From positions 20,625,174 to 20,689,173 of the forward strand of contig OX439042.1 in assembly GCA_949317995.1 (NCBI GenBank): a DNA stretch of 64,000 bases, in the 5' to 3' direction. The translations under genes and the position numbers were made by a program. This document shows positions 11,301-20,570 of this stretch, one piece after another. Numbering within the stretch: position 1 is the stretch's first letter; each line of letters opens with the position of its first letter. Below the pieces are notes generated by a model. The model was not told the origin of the DNA. It worked only from the letters and a program-made list of their open reading frames with translations, and ran no database searches. Source of the stretch: Acholoe squamosa (lineage: Eukaryota; Annelida; Polychaeta; Phyllodocida; Polynoidae).

Positions 11301-14300
11301 ACATCTTTCCTATTGTAGACCCAGGTGTTCCTACCTAAGGAGGGAGTATCAGCAGAGTCTGGGGCTATGTTCCATGTTATAACCCGCTACCAACAGTCCA
11401 AGTACCTCTACACCTACATGACACGTCTATATGAACCTGTTAAGGTACATGACATATAACATGTAACTTCTATATCAAGATAGAATAAAGAATCGGTATA
11501 TACAAGGAGACCTGTCTATGGCCCATGCAAGCCGCTTATTCCTTCAGAGCGAAAAGGAACGCAACTGACTCAGAATCTCCTCTGTTCGGATTAACAACAG
11601 AACTGAGAGGACATGCAGTTTAGCCTGTAAAATATACTGTTATTAAAAGAATCGTAAAAAAGCTTGAAAAAATTTACCTGTTTAGTATTATAATCGTTTG
11701 TTCTTATTTCAGGTAAAGAGTACGCGTATGTTAGGGGTGAGACAGACACCTAACGGGGATGCGCTTGTGTTTCTTCTTCTGTTCCCGGAATTCCCACCGA
11801 AAGGTAAGCCATTATTTATGTCCTGTGTGTCCATCTTGCGTTCCCTAAACTTCAACTAATCCATATACTAATTCTAAGATTAAAGTGCTGAGACATAGCG
11901 ATGCTTGGTTGGGAGAGGTATGCTATGGCAATAGATCATAATCTTCTAAAATAATACTTCTATGGGACTTCTATATAAAGTGGTTCTGTTTTCAGAGTAT
12001 CATCGGTTCAAAACTGGTGGTGGCAGTTTGGATATCAGCCTCACCAAACACTCAGGTTATTTAACATTTTTTGAATGTCAGAACGTTGTGGCAGATTGAA
12101 TTGTATCACTTCCCATCCCATTATATTTTACCTCCACCTGATTATTGCCCAAATAGATATCCACATTATTCTTTCCATGATTGATGCTCATTTACACTAT
12201 AGACTATCATATATCCGACATTGATAGGCATGTTCACATGCTATGTCACCCACCTACCTGCATGTGTAATCACCCGTTACCTACAAAATTTAAATATTTA
12301 TCGATGTCATGTAACCGGCTGTATATCACCTGTATATTGATAAATCTTGTCATTGGGTTTGATATGCTGTGGAAAGGTGCATTAAAACAACAATAACAGC
12401 ACTTCTCCCCCCCCCCTTTTTGTTGGCTTTCCATTTTGTTCATGTACTCTCTATGGGTGACCATGATTATGTAACAGGTTAGGTTGTCAATGGAGGCCTG
12501 GTTTCATTTGCCTATGCTATCAGACTTAAGAAATAAAGCAATAAGTCAAGTCACCTAGGTAGCAGAAGGTTAAGTAGATATCACCATGCTCATACTTAAA
12601 TCATGTAATTAGTAACTATGTAGTGCATTCAAAATGTATTTAATAGATATGATGTAATACATAACACTAATTCCTATTAATTGGCATTTCAATAGGCTTA
12701 TTTTCTTATCACTTTAACTTATTTCTTAGCACCAACAATCACCATAGTGATAATGGACCTCCACACAATGACAGTGAGAGACTTTAACTGTAACCTGGAC
12801 CTCAGTGAGCAGCAGTACTCAAGGTGTCTCCACGAACAGGTCGTGTCCTTTGATGTAGGTATACCTCTTGATAACAGCACAATAAATGATGGTCAGCTTT
12901 GACATGGAGAGGAGAATAAGGACAACTCTATGCCATTTCTTGTAGCTAATGGCTCTGCTTTATGATGGTATTTCCCAAGTTCGCGAATTACTTTTTACTC
13001 AAGGGCGGCCGCAGATGCTCCCTACAGAATTTACTCTATAGTACAGTATTGAACTTTAAAAAAAAAAATCAAGTCTCAGGTGCCCTCTATAGCAGGGCCG
13101 TCTTATATGCGAGGATTAAGGATATTCTAGATTTCCATTTGGACACGAATCTGTAACTTGAATCACGATTTTCTTGCCTTTACCTTGACCAGGTGAGCCG
13201 GCCGGTGGGTCCTACAGGTGCGTCCTACCTGTTCCTGACCTACACAGGTATATTTACTGTCATATCTCTGGTATCAGGAGAGACTGTGCTCAAAGTAGAC
13301 AACCCAAAGAGTCCTGATCCAGGTAGGTACCCCATAGTTCTTAGTTCAGCAGTGGTATTTGGTTTAAGTGCATTATACATCCAAAATAAAACCGAATTCA
13401 ATTCAGTCATCGAGTTTGTTTTTTTTTTGGTTTTTTTTTTTTTTGCAAACAAGCCCATTCAATATCTATTTCAAAACGAGTTGACAGTGATATCCATGAA
13501 CCCTCATGCCTTTGATTATTAACGTCCTCAGACCCTCCTTACCTCAGACAGGAGATTGTAACTACCTGCTCGGCTTCCATTGTATATGTGGACTTAAATT
13601 CTCTGAAAATTTGCTACCTAAGACATTTTCCTTGCATTCTAAGCAGGTCGAGGAAGTGAATGTTAACAGCTAAACATTACCTAATATGATATGTTACTTA
13701 ACCTACAAATACTTTAACAATGTTCACCTTACCTTCAGATTTTGTTGGGTGTCGGTTGTCGGCTAAGGCAATAAGTGTACCAGTCCAGGCGCGACTTGCA
13801 GTCAGCTCCACTCCGGGCCGTATCACTGCCATACTGCACTACCATGGAGAGGTGAGACGTTTAACTACTTAGTATTTCATGATCGCGGAGTATGTGAAAT
13901 GAATTAAATCCATAGGTTCCCTAGATATGTTTAGACAACTTTTAGCTAGTTTCTACTGACATGACATACTCAGATCCATGTATGAACCGAATTGTCAGTT
14001 GAAATATAGGCTATTGACATTTTACGAGTGAGTAGTATTTGAAACTATAAAATGTCCTCAGGCTGCAGTTATTCTTTACCTGGTACCACCATTCGAAGAG
14101 TTAGGCAGTATATATCCAGATATACTTTATATGATCATGTATACAGATAGATACTAAAAGATAAGATATATTGTCTAAATATTTGTAGGAGAAGAAACTG
14201 CAGACACAACTAACAGCCATAGAGCTCACAGACGGCAGCACGGCCAGTAGCCGTCGTGAGACATGGAATGCTACAAAACGATGGTCGGTTTACTCCGCCA

Positions 14301-15712
14301 TTACTTTATCTTTGAATATTCATGTCATATTATCTAACATTCAGAGAGACAAGATGTACTTACACCGCCTCCCCACCTTCCTCCCGTGATGTTAAAGGAA
14401 TGCATGCACACATGACATAATTTATGGAAATAGAAGTAATTGTTTTTATCTGAAAGCCTCGAGTCTTCAATCCTGAAGCCCATGTCCATTATGTCAAGAT
14501 ATATATGCACCATTCTCGATGAAGATGACTATCAGGAGAAAGAATGCAATACCCTTTGTGTGCCTCACCCATCTTATCCTGTTATGTTCCTCCAGGGTGA
14601 GCCCCGGAGTGCTGCAAACCCAGGACCGTGCGCGGCGTGTGGACCGGGCAGCATACAGCTTACCGTCCCGTGATAACTCCCGGGCGTGGTGCCTCCTCCA
14701 GGTGCTGGGCTGTATGGACAAGGCCATCCAGCAGGTGGACGGAGTCTTCACTGACCAGGAACGGCAGCAGCTCCATCTGGAAGACTCAACCTATGCCTAT
14801 AAACATGTCACCCCACAGGTAAGATAACCTTAAAGATGCCACTTTTCCTGACTTTCCAGGTATTCCTGGGTTTGATGTAGAGATGTCTATTGAATCAAGC
14901 TAATTTGCTGTGAAAAGGTGTCCATAATCTTAGACTTTCCTGCTTTTTTTCGACAAGAGAGTGTCATTACTGTAACCTGGTCCACCGCCTATCACGTAGC
15001 TTAACATTGGGGAAATATAAGGGGAGGGACACGAGAATCACTTTTCATATCATCATATATGATAACCATGGTAGTTATCAAATATAGCAATATAGATAAA
15101 TTCATTGATATTACGCACACACACACACCAGAATCAAGTAGCGGGCATAGTCTACTTGAACTAGCAGTTTTCTTACCATGCTAATATACAAATTACTGTC
15201 ATCAAAATGCATACAAAAGGAAAGGTAAGTCCCCTTGTGAATGTTGACAGTGAATTTATGCATAGCTGCACATTATCACTATCAGTAGCATATTCATTTT
15301 GTGATGTAAAACCTAAGAATTGACTGTTGTTTTACCATAGGGGCTCACTCTGCATGTGGGAAAGTTTCATATATCGCTTTGAAAGCGACAATGCTAAAAA
15401 AAAATAAAGTTCATAATAAAGTTGGCACTTTTTGCACTGGTCGCTTTTAAAATGGGTTTAGCTGAAATAATTTTTTGAATTGAGGATCGATATCTTGTCT
15501 CATCTAATTTCCCATATAGTATGTATATGGGCCTGTATATGTATGATGATGAACCCTCCACAACTTCTCTATACCTACAGGAGACGTCCCTAGAGGAAGG
15601 CATCGCCCCTTTTCCTACCATACCGCCAACAGAGGGCGGGCGTGACGTCACCACCAGGGGAAGCGGCAGGACACCTACTGAACCCAAGCCGGGGACAAGC
15701 GCCGACACGTGA
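4533..15712 (+). CDS. Beta-propeller-like (WD40-type) protein, unassigned; 3' fourteen exons
   Basis: Exons with matching phases: 4533-4690, 9863-10029, 10225-10324, 10475-10538, 10801-10874, 11319-11444, 11713-11803, 11996-12055, 12730-12854, 13193-13322, 13739-13851, 14189-14283, 14596-14818 and 15581-15712 (stop TGA 15710). Together they give about 551 residues. The first exon needs one base from an upstream exon I could not find, so the 5' end is missing. The opening exon is Asn/Gln/Thr-rich and looks like a linker. Later exons contain blade-like strands (VDLKGYIYIWHYS; LFLTYTGIFTVISLVSGETV), a charged helix (VEGLIEELELKDPW) and a Ser/Thr/Pro-rich C-terminus. The blade pattern suggests a WD40-type propeller, but no diagnostic catalytic motif is seen and I cannot name the family. 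The donor after 14283 (GTCGGT) is weak; the join is supported only by phase. The first exon and the propeller label are the least certain parts. Confidence 0.7.
5331..5382. repeat. (AT)n microsatellite
   Basis: An uninterrupted run of about 26 AT units. Confidence 0.95.
5431..5498. repeat. Strong imperfect hairpin
   Basis: TCGTCATGATG and GAAGTGCTGGTGAG are followed, after a CAGT loop, by CTCACCAGCACTTC and CATCACGACGA. The inner stem is 14 bp and perfect; the outer stem is imperfect. It could be a small foldback insertion. No terminator or RNA-gene meaning is implied. Confidence 0.85.
6106..6407. mobile_element. TA-flanked MITE, copy 1
   Basis: Begins CTACCATAATC..GTATAAGGCG and ends GCGGGAGATTAGGGTAG. 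The interior shares blocks with the copy at 6829-7125 (GGGGGACACCAAGA, CATTCAGTAGAA, CCAAAACTCTAGGTGC). It is more decayed than copy 2. A Tc1/mariner or pogo-type origin is inferred from the TA flanks. Confidence 0.8.
6590..6782 (+). mobile_element. SINE-like retroposon with AATC tail
   Basis: The block from GGGCTTCCCTAGCCCACTT to GCGCGGGCACTGACACATTC also occurs inverted at 17011-17180. It is followed by CCGCTAAAGTGCTGTAAAAC and a run of ATCA/AATC repeats, the kind of 3' tail shared by LINE-mobilised SINEs. No clear tRNA A or B box was found, so the head is unassigned. Confidence 0.55.
6829..7125. mobile_element. TA-flanked MITE, copy 2 (well preserved)
   Basis: The inverted ends CTACCGTAATCTCCCGCGTA and TATGCGGGAGATTACGGTAG are nearly perfect over about 28 bp. 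If the outer TA is the target duplication, the element proper is 6832-7122. The interior is AT-rich and non-coding. It is about 297 bp long, and the best reference copy for this family in the window. Confidence 0.88.
7470..7826. repeat. 42-bp minisatellite
   Basis: Several imperfect copies of a unit containing ACTATTTGTCAGCAATTAGT then CAATATATGTTAGT. Units near the right end are the most alike. The array directly abuts the hairpin at 7828-7850, suggesting it is part of one mobile repeat. Confidence 0.8.
7828..8016 (+). repeat. Partial copy of hairpin-headed repeat
   Basis: Starts with the hairpin GTGATTGAC-TAGAC-GTCAATCAC and continues with ACATACTTATATATACATAGA, CACATTGAAACAAAGA and CCCATACTCTGTCTCTGTAC. 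The same series occurs at 9058 onward and 38664 onward. This copy stops where the next block begins, near 8017. Confidence 0.85.
8017..9530 (+). repeat. Composite dispersed repeat, copy A
   Basis: Matches 38040-39065 closely from CATTTATAGGGTTTTAATAT to GCCTAAGGCCTGGACTTAAC. It carries an internal hairpin at 9058-9080. Copy A differs by the nested MITE at 8354-8784. It is non-coding, with several polypyrimidine slips. The class is uncertain: a non-autonomous DNA element is the simplest reading. Confidence 0.85.
8354..8784. mobile_element. PIF/Harbinger-like MITE nested in copy A
   Basis: The inverted ends GGCCACACCAAATTAAAA and TTTTAATTTGGTGTGGCC continue inward over about 35 bp with one or two mismatches. 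TTA flanks both sides (8351-8353 and 8785-8787). The related repeat at 38.04 kb has a single TTA at 38377-38379 and no insertion, so it is an empty site. TTA duplications are typical of PIF/Harbinger elements. No transposase is present. Confidence 0.9.
10942..11087. mobile_element. Small GC-rich foldback element in intron
   Basis: The ends AAAAAACGCCTCCCGCCG and CGGCGTGGGAGGCGC-TAAAAAG are inverted copies. Next to the left end lies ACGCGGT-TGTG-ACCGCGT (10924-10941), and inside the right end are stems built on GTACCGC/GCGGTAC and GCCGC/GCGGC. The GC content contrasts sharply with the surrounding intron. Confidence 0.65.
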
Positions 15713-16560
15713 ACAGAGTCTCTCTCCAAGCAAATTTTGTAATAACAGAGGTTCCATCGTTGCCATCTTTAATACGAGACTTACAATGTTCTCGAAAACA
15801 GATAAAACTCCCCAGAATATTATGTACACACAAAGCATATACATATTTTGTATATATGTATATGAAGTCTATGGAAGAAATTGTGTCTGGTTGAAATTTT
15901 TAACCAAAAAAAAAAAATACAAAAAAAAGTATAAACACAAAAAGATGAATTATGAATCTAGTTGATAAAGAACAAACAGCTGGATTTAACCTGCTGCAAC
16001 CTCTACTTTTGCTCCTTCTTGTTTTGATACAATGAATACTTCGTACATCATTACGCCTATAAACAGTTATCCAAGTCTACGGATGATTCCATAAAATGCC
16101 ATCATTCATGAAGAGTTTTACGTTTTATCAAGCTGAATGTCAAAACAAGTGAAGAGCGAACAAAAGTGTCTGTGAAAAGTCTAATTTTTTTTAATAGGAC
16201 CTATTTGTTTCTGTGGTACTATAATAGAGAAACTATCAAGCTTTGATGTCCTAGCTAGGTGTAGCTTCACAAACCATATATTATGGGAGTATTGTGTACG
16301 TGCTTTAATGTAATTATATGTTAATGAATCATTTATTGTTTAATCGTTTCCTAATTAAAGTTAAAGGAGCACATTCGTAAAAACCCTCATTTTATCTTAG
16401 ATATAGAATTGTCTCCGATATCATTGCTAGATATGACAAATAGTAAGCCCGATTATGTGTTTTAGATTATGTTACATTGTATGTGTTTCGTGGTTTGTTT
16501 TGTATTCCGTTATAACCTACATAGAAAACCAAGTGCAATATTATGGCTTCACTGAAGAAA

Positions 16561-16566
16561 AATAAA
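16561..16566 (+). terminator. Poly(A) signal AATAAA
   Basis: The first well-placed AATAAA downstream of the stop at 15712, implying a 3' UTR of about 850 nt for the propeller-like gene. Assignment is by position only. Confidence 0.5.
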
Positions 16567-16705
16567 AGAGGAAAAAGTGTCAACTTCTCATGTTTCATCA
16601 TTCGTTTCACTCATTACAGCAGTCTTAAAGTATGTGCATACTACATGTGACCCTGAATGCAGGAATGTTTGCTAGAATTCTGATTCGTGCCTTTTATTAA
16701 ATGAA

Positions 16706-17010
16706 GTGGCTGGTGTAAGGGAGGTGTATGTAGTAGAGTGAGTGGCTGTTGTAGAGGAGGTGTATGTAGTAGAGGGAGTGGTTATTGTAGAGGTGGTGTA
16801 TGTAGTAGAGGGAGTGCTTGTTGTAGAGGTGGTGTATGTAGTAGAGGGAGTGGCTGTTGTGGAGGTGCATGTAGTAGAGGGAGTGGTTATTGTAGAGGAG
16901 GTGCATGTAGTAGAGGGAGTGGCTGTTATACAGGAGGTGTATGTAGTAGAGGGAGTGGCTGTTGTGGAGGTGTATGTAGTAGAGGGAGTGGCTGTTGTGG
17001 AGTGAGTGAG
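16706..17010. repeat. Minisatellite, segment 1 (33/36 bp units)
   Basis: Tandem copies of GTGGCTGTTGTGGAGGTGTA plus TGTAGTAGAGGGA (33 bp), and a 36-bp form with one extra GAG-type triplet. Because both lengths are multiples of three, several frames stay open in each direction. No gene is inferred. Confidence 0.95.
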
Positions 17011-17180
17011 TAATAGATGTTTAACGCCATTTCGACTGCTAAGGTCATATTCATGGCAAGAACAACATTACACAATTTCACAGAGGAATGTGTCAGTGCC
17101 CGCGCATATGTGCACCACACACATCCTGAGGGGATAGGAAAGATGAGAAGTAGACCCTTTTAAGTGGGCTAGGGAAGCCC
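17011..17180 (-). mobile_element. SINE-like insertion inside the minisatellite
   Basis: Inverted relative to 6590-6782: it contains GAATGTGTCAGTGCCCGCGC, CACACACATCCTGAGGGGAT and AAGTGGGCTAGGGAAGCCC. On its own strand it ends with a GGCGTTAAACA-type 3' motif. The minisatellite resumes immediately at 17181. Confidence 0.7.
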
Positions 17181-18098
17181 GTGGCTGTTGTGGAGGTGTA
17201 TGTAGTAGAGGGAGTGGCTGTTGTGGAGGTGTATGTAGTAGAGGGAGTGGCTGTTATACAGGAGGTGTATGTAGTAGAGGGAGTGGCTGTTGTGGAGGTG
17301 TATGTAGTAGAGGGAGTGGCTGTTGTGGAGGTGTATGTAGTAGAGGGAGTGGCTGTTATAGAGGAGGTGTATGTAGTAGAGGGAGTGGCTGTTGTAGAGG
17401 TGTATGTAGTAGAGGGAGTGGCTGTTGTGGAGGTGTATGTAGTAGAGGGAGTGGCTGTTATAGAGGAGGTGTATGTAGTAGAGGGAGTGGCTGTTATAGA
17501 GGAGGTGTATGTAGTAGAGGGAGTGGCTGTTATAGAGGATGTGTATGTAGTAGAGGGAGTGGCTGTTGTGGAGGTGTATGTAGTAGAGGGAGTGGCTGTT
17601 ATAGAGGAGGTGTATGTAGTAGAGGGAGTGGCTGTTGTGGAGGTGTATGTAGTAGAGGGAGTGGCTGTTGTGGAGGTGTATGTAGTAGAGGGAGTGGCTG
17701 TTGTGGAGGTGTATGTAGTAGAGGGAGTGGCTGTTGTGGAGGTGTATGTAATAGAGGGAGTGGCTGTTGTGGAGGTGTATGTAGTAGAGTGAGTGGCTGT
17801 TGTAGAGGAGGTGCATGTAGTAGAGGGAGTGGCTGTTATAGAGGAGGTGTATGTAGTAGAGGGAGTGGCTGTTATAGAGGAGGTGTATGTAGTAGAGGGA
17901 GTGGCTGTTATAGAGGAGGTGTATGTAGTAGAGTGAGTGGCTGTTGTAGAGGAGGTGCATGTAGTAGAGGGAGTGGCTGTTGTGGAGGTGTATGTAGTAG
18001 AGGGTGTGGCTGTTATAGAGGAGGTGCATGTAGTAGAGGGAGTGTCTGCTGTGGAGGTGCATGTAGTAGAGGGAGTGGCTGTGGTAGAGGTGAGAATG
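17181..18098. repeat. Minisatellite, segment 2 (33/36 bp units)
   Basis: The longest and most uniform segment, about 27 units alternating between the 33-bp and 36-bp forms. A few units carry single-base changes (AGAGTGAGTGG, GAGGATGTG). It holds a 203-codon plus frame and a 297-codon minus frame, both made only of repeat units. Confidence 0.95.
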
Positions 18099-18100
18099 TA

Positions 18101-18566
18101 CTGTATATCCTTAATTATAAGCCAGGGCCCAAATATAAGCCTGCCCCGATTATAAGCCTGGTCAAAAGGCCCACTGGGTGTAATATAAGCTGGGGCCCGA
18201 ATATAAGCCTGGTCAGAACAAGCAAATCCATAAGAAGTCCCATACAGGGGCTTAATTCCACTTCTAATAGGAATATTTTCACAATCTTTTCAGTCTTATG
18301 AAGCTTAAGTCCTATATTTTACACCAAATACACATTTAATACAGATATAGTTTACATTTATCTAAATAATGTACGAATTATTTCCGAGAGATGAGTAGAA
18401 ATGGGACATATAATTAAATTGAAATTTTTGACAGGTTTCAATGGGGATTTTTCAAGTGTATAAATTATAAGCCTGCCCCAAATATAAGCCTGCCCCGTTT
18501 ATATGCCCGGTCAATTTACCATTTGAAATCAGTATAAGCCCGGGCTTATAATCAGGGATATACAGT
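18101..18566. mobile_element. MITE inserted in the minisatellite
   Basis: The ends CTGTATATCCTTAATTATAA and TTATAATCAGGGATATACAG form an imperfect inverted pair flanked by TA on both sides. The interior repeats ATAAGCCTG and ATAAGCC.GGGC several times. The minisatellite continues on both sides, so insertion followed array formation. Tc1/mariner or pogo-type origin is inferred from the TA flanks. Confidence 0.85.
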
Positions 18567-18935
18567 AGTAGAGGGAGTGACTGTTGTAGAGGTGGGCATG
18601 AAGCAGAGGGAGTGACTGTTGTAGAGGTGGGCATGTAGCAGAGGGAGTGACTGTTGTAGAGGTGGGCATGTAGCAGAGGGAGTGACTGTTGTAGAGGCGG
18701 GCATGTAGCAGAGGGAGTGACTGTCGTAGAGGTGGGCATGTAGCAGAGGGAGTGACTGTTGTAGAGGTGGGCATGTAGCAGAGGGAGTGACTGTTGTAGA
18801 GGTGGGCATGTAGCAGAGGGAGTGGCTGTTGTTGTGGAGGTGATTGTAGTAGAGGGAGTGGTTATTGTAGAGGTGGGGTATGTAGTAGAGGGAGTGGCTG
18901 TTGTAGAGGAGGTGCATGTAGTGTAGTGTTGAGCC
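18567..18935. repeat. Minisatellite, segment 3 (35-bp variant)
   Basis: Here the dominant unit is 35 bp (GTAGCAGAGGGAGTGACTGT then TGTAGAGGTGGGCAT), so the frame rotates through all three phases. The last units return to the older form. The change of unit coincides with the MITE insertion. Confidence 0.9.
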
Positions 18936-19089
18936 ATTGGCCAATCACAGACCAGTATTCAGGTCATGTGACCTCTTGTGAATAAATAATTAGTTTGAGT
19001 CCAGCAGCCATTTTGGTTTAGTGTTGTGTGTGTATCTCCAGGAGTTAAATTCATGGATTATTCAGGTCATAGCCCATAGAACATTACAT

Positions 19090-19310
19090 GTAGTAGAGGG
19101 GGTGGCTGTTGTAGAGGAGGTGTATGTAGTAGAGGGAGTGGCTGTTGTAAAGCTGGTGTATGTAGTTGAGGGATTGGCTGTTGTAAAGGGGATTATGTAG
19201 AAGAGGGAATGGCTGTTGTAGAAGAGGTGTATGTAGTAGAGTGAGCGGCTGTTGTAGAGGAGGTTATGTAGTAGAGGGGTGGCTGTTGTAGAGGCGGGCT
19301 TATAGTAGAG
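19090..19310. repeat. Minisatellite, segment 4 (degenerate)
   Basis: Diverged copies of the same TAGAGGGAGTGGCTGTTGTA unit, following about 150 bp of non-repeat sequence. Confidence 0.85.
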
Positions 19311-19986
19311 TAGGTGTATACATATGTGATAGAAGGAGTAGATGGAGTCAATTAGCATGTCATTGGCACATCACACAAGGGGACAGCAGTGTGCCTTTTA
19401 GCTGCAAATTCTAACCATTGCATTCTCCACCTCTCTCCATTAATTCTGTTCATTGATACCCAATGGCAGCACGACACGGCTGCTTGGCCAGACCTGATTT
19501 CTTCAAACACACATCATAACTGCCTAAATGTTGTTAAATAACATGTTTCTAATCGAACACCTTATAGGTCTCAAGAGTAGGTTTATCTTTATCTATTTCT
19601 AAATATGAATCATTTATATACAGATCAAAAGAGAAGTGCAATTAAAGTTAATTTGGCCAAATATCTACAGAGTTTAGTTTTCATTATCCTAGTGGGACTC
19701 ACTTTAACATGTTTGTGTACAAATGGGTGATTTTCTGGTGATTGTTGTTGTTGTTGTTGCTTTAAGGGGACACAAAAAAGGTCATATTAGCTGCATTCTA
19801 CTGAGTAGTTGTCTTACTTGGGAGTGGTTCGGTCTAGATGAAAACATGGCACTGGACAGAAAGTGGGGAAAGACACACAGACAAATAGAGAGAGTGTGTT
19901 GGCTGTAGACGATGGAGTAGTAGTAATAGAGGGAAAGGCTACTGTAGAAAGTGGCTGTAGTAGAGAGTGCCTGCTTAACGGGAATA

Positions 19987-20160
19987 CCATATTTTCCTGT
20001 ATAAGCACCGGGTCCTTATAAGCGCCGGGGTTCAGGGGTGTTAAAATTTCAAAGTACAATATAATTCATGTCTTGAATAAGCGCCAGTCTTAAATGAGCA
20101 CCAGAGTCAGATCCTACTTAAAATTAATAAGTGCCCGGGTGCGTGTACAGGCCAATACAG
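19987..20160. mobile_element. Small TA-flanked MITE
   Basis: The ends CCATATTTTCCTGTATAAGC and the reverse complement of GTGTACAGGCCAATACAG agree imperfectly over about 25 bp. TA lies on both sides. The interior carries ATAAGCGCC-type motifs similar in style to the MITE at 18101. Confidence 0.7.
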
Positions 20161-20417
20161 TATGTGTATTGGAAAGGGTTAGGTGCCCTAACTGGCTATT
20201 TGTAGTCCTATTGGCTGAGCTAGAGGGCACCGTGTTAGAGATTTGGTGATCAGCGAGAGCGGACTCGTGATTCCCCCCTTTCCCTCTAGGTGGCAGGACC
20301 AGGCTGGACGGGATGGAGGAGATACATTCAGACCTTCTTCTATACTTGATAGAAGAAAAAAAGTGAAAGGGGGTTCGGGGGCTTTGCCCCTGATATATAA
20401 AAACATTGTCTCAATCT

Positions 20418-20570
20418 TCAGCTGAAACTCAGCTGAACCCTTGCTTTCAGCTGAGATCTCAGCTTAATCTCAGCTTAATCCTTGCTTTCAGCTAAGATCT
20501 CAGCTAAATCTGGTTGTTTGTCTCAGCTGAATTTTTGTTTTAAGTTGAGATCTCAGCTTAATCTCTACTG
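20418..20570. repeat. CAGCTGA/ATCTCAGCTTAAT short repeat cluster
   Basis: Repeated TTTCAGCTGAGATCTCAGCT-type units, each internally near-palindromic, with CAGCTG E-box-like cores. It looks like a local tandem expansion. No regulatory role is shown by the sequence. Confidence 0.7.

Noticed and set aside
17169-18062. 297-codon minus-strand and 203-codon plus-strand open frames
   Set aside because: Both consist only of 33/36-bp minisatellite units, whose length keeps every frame open. There is no independent coding evidence.
16706-19310. CRISPR-like repeat array
   Set aside because: Repeats are head-to-tail without unique spacers, in an animal genome; it is a minisatellite.
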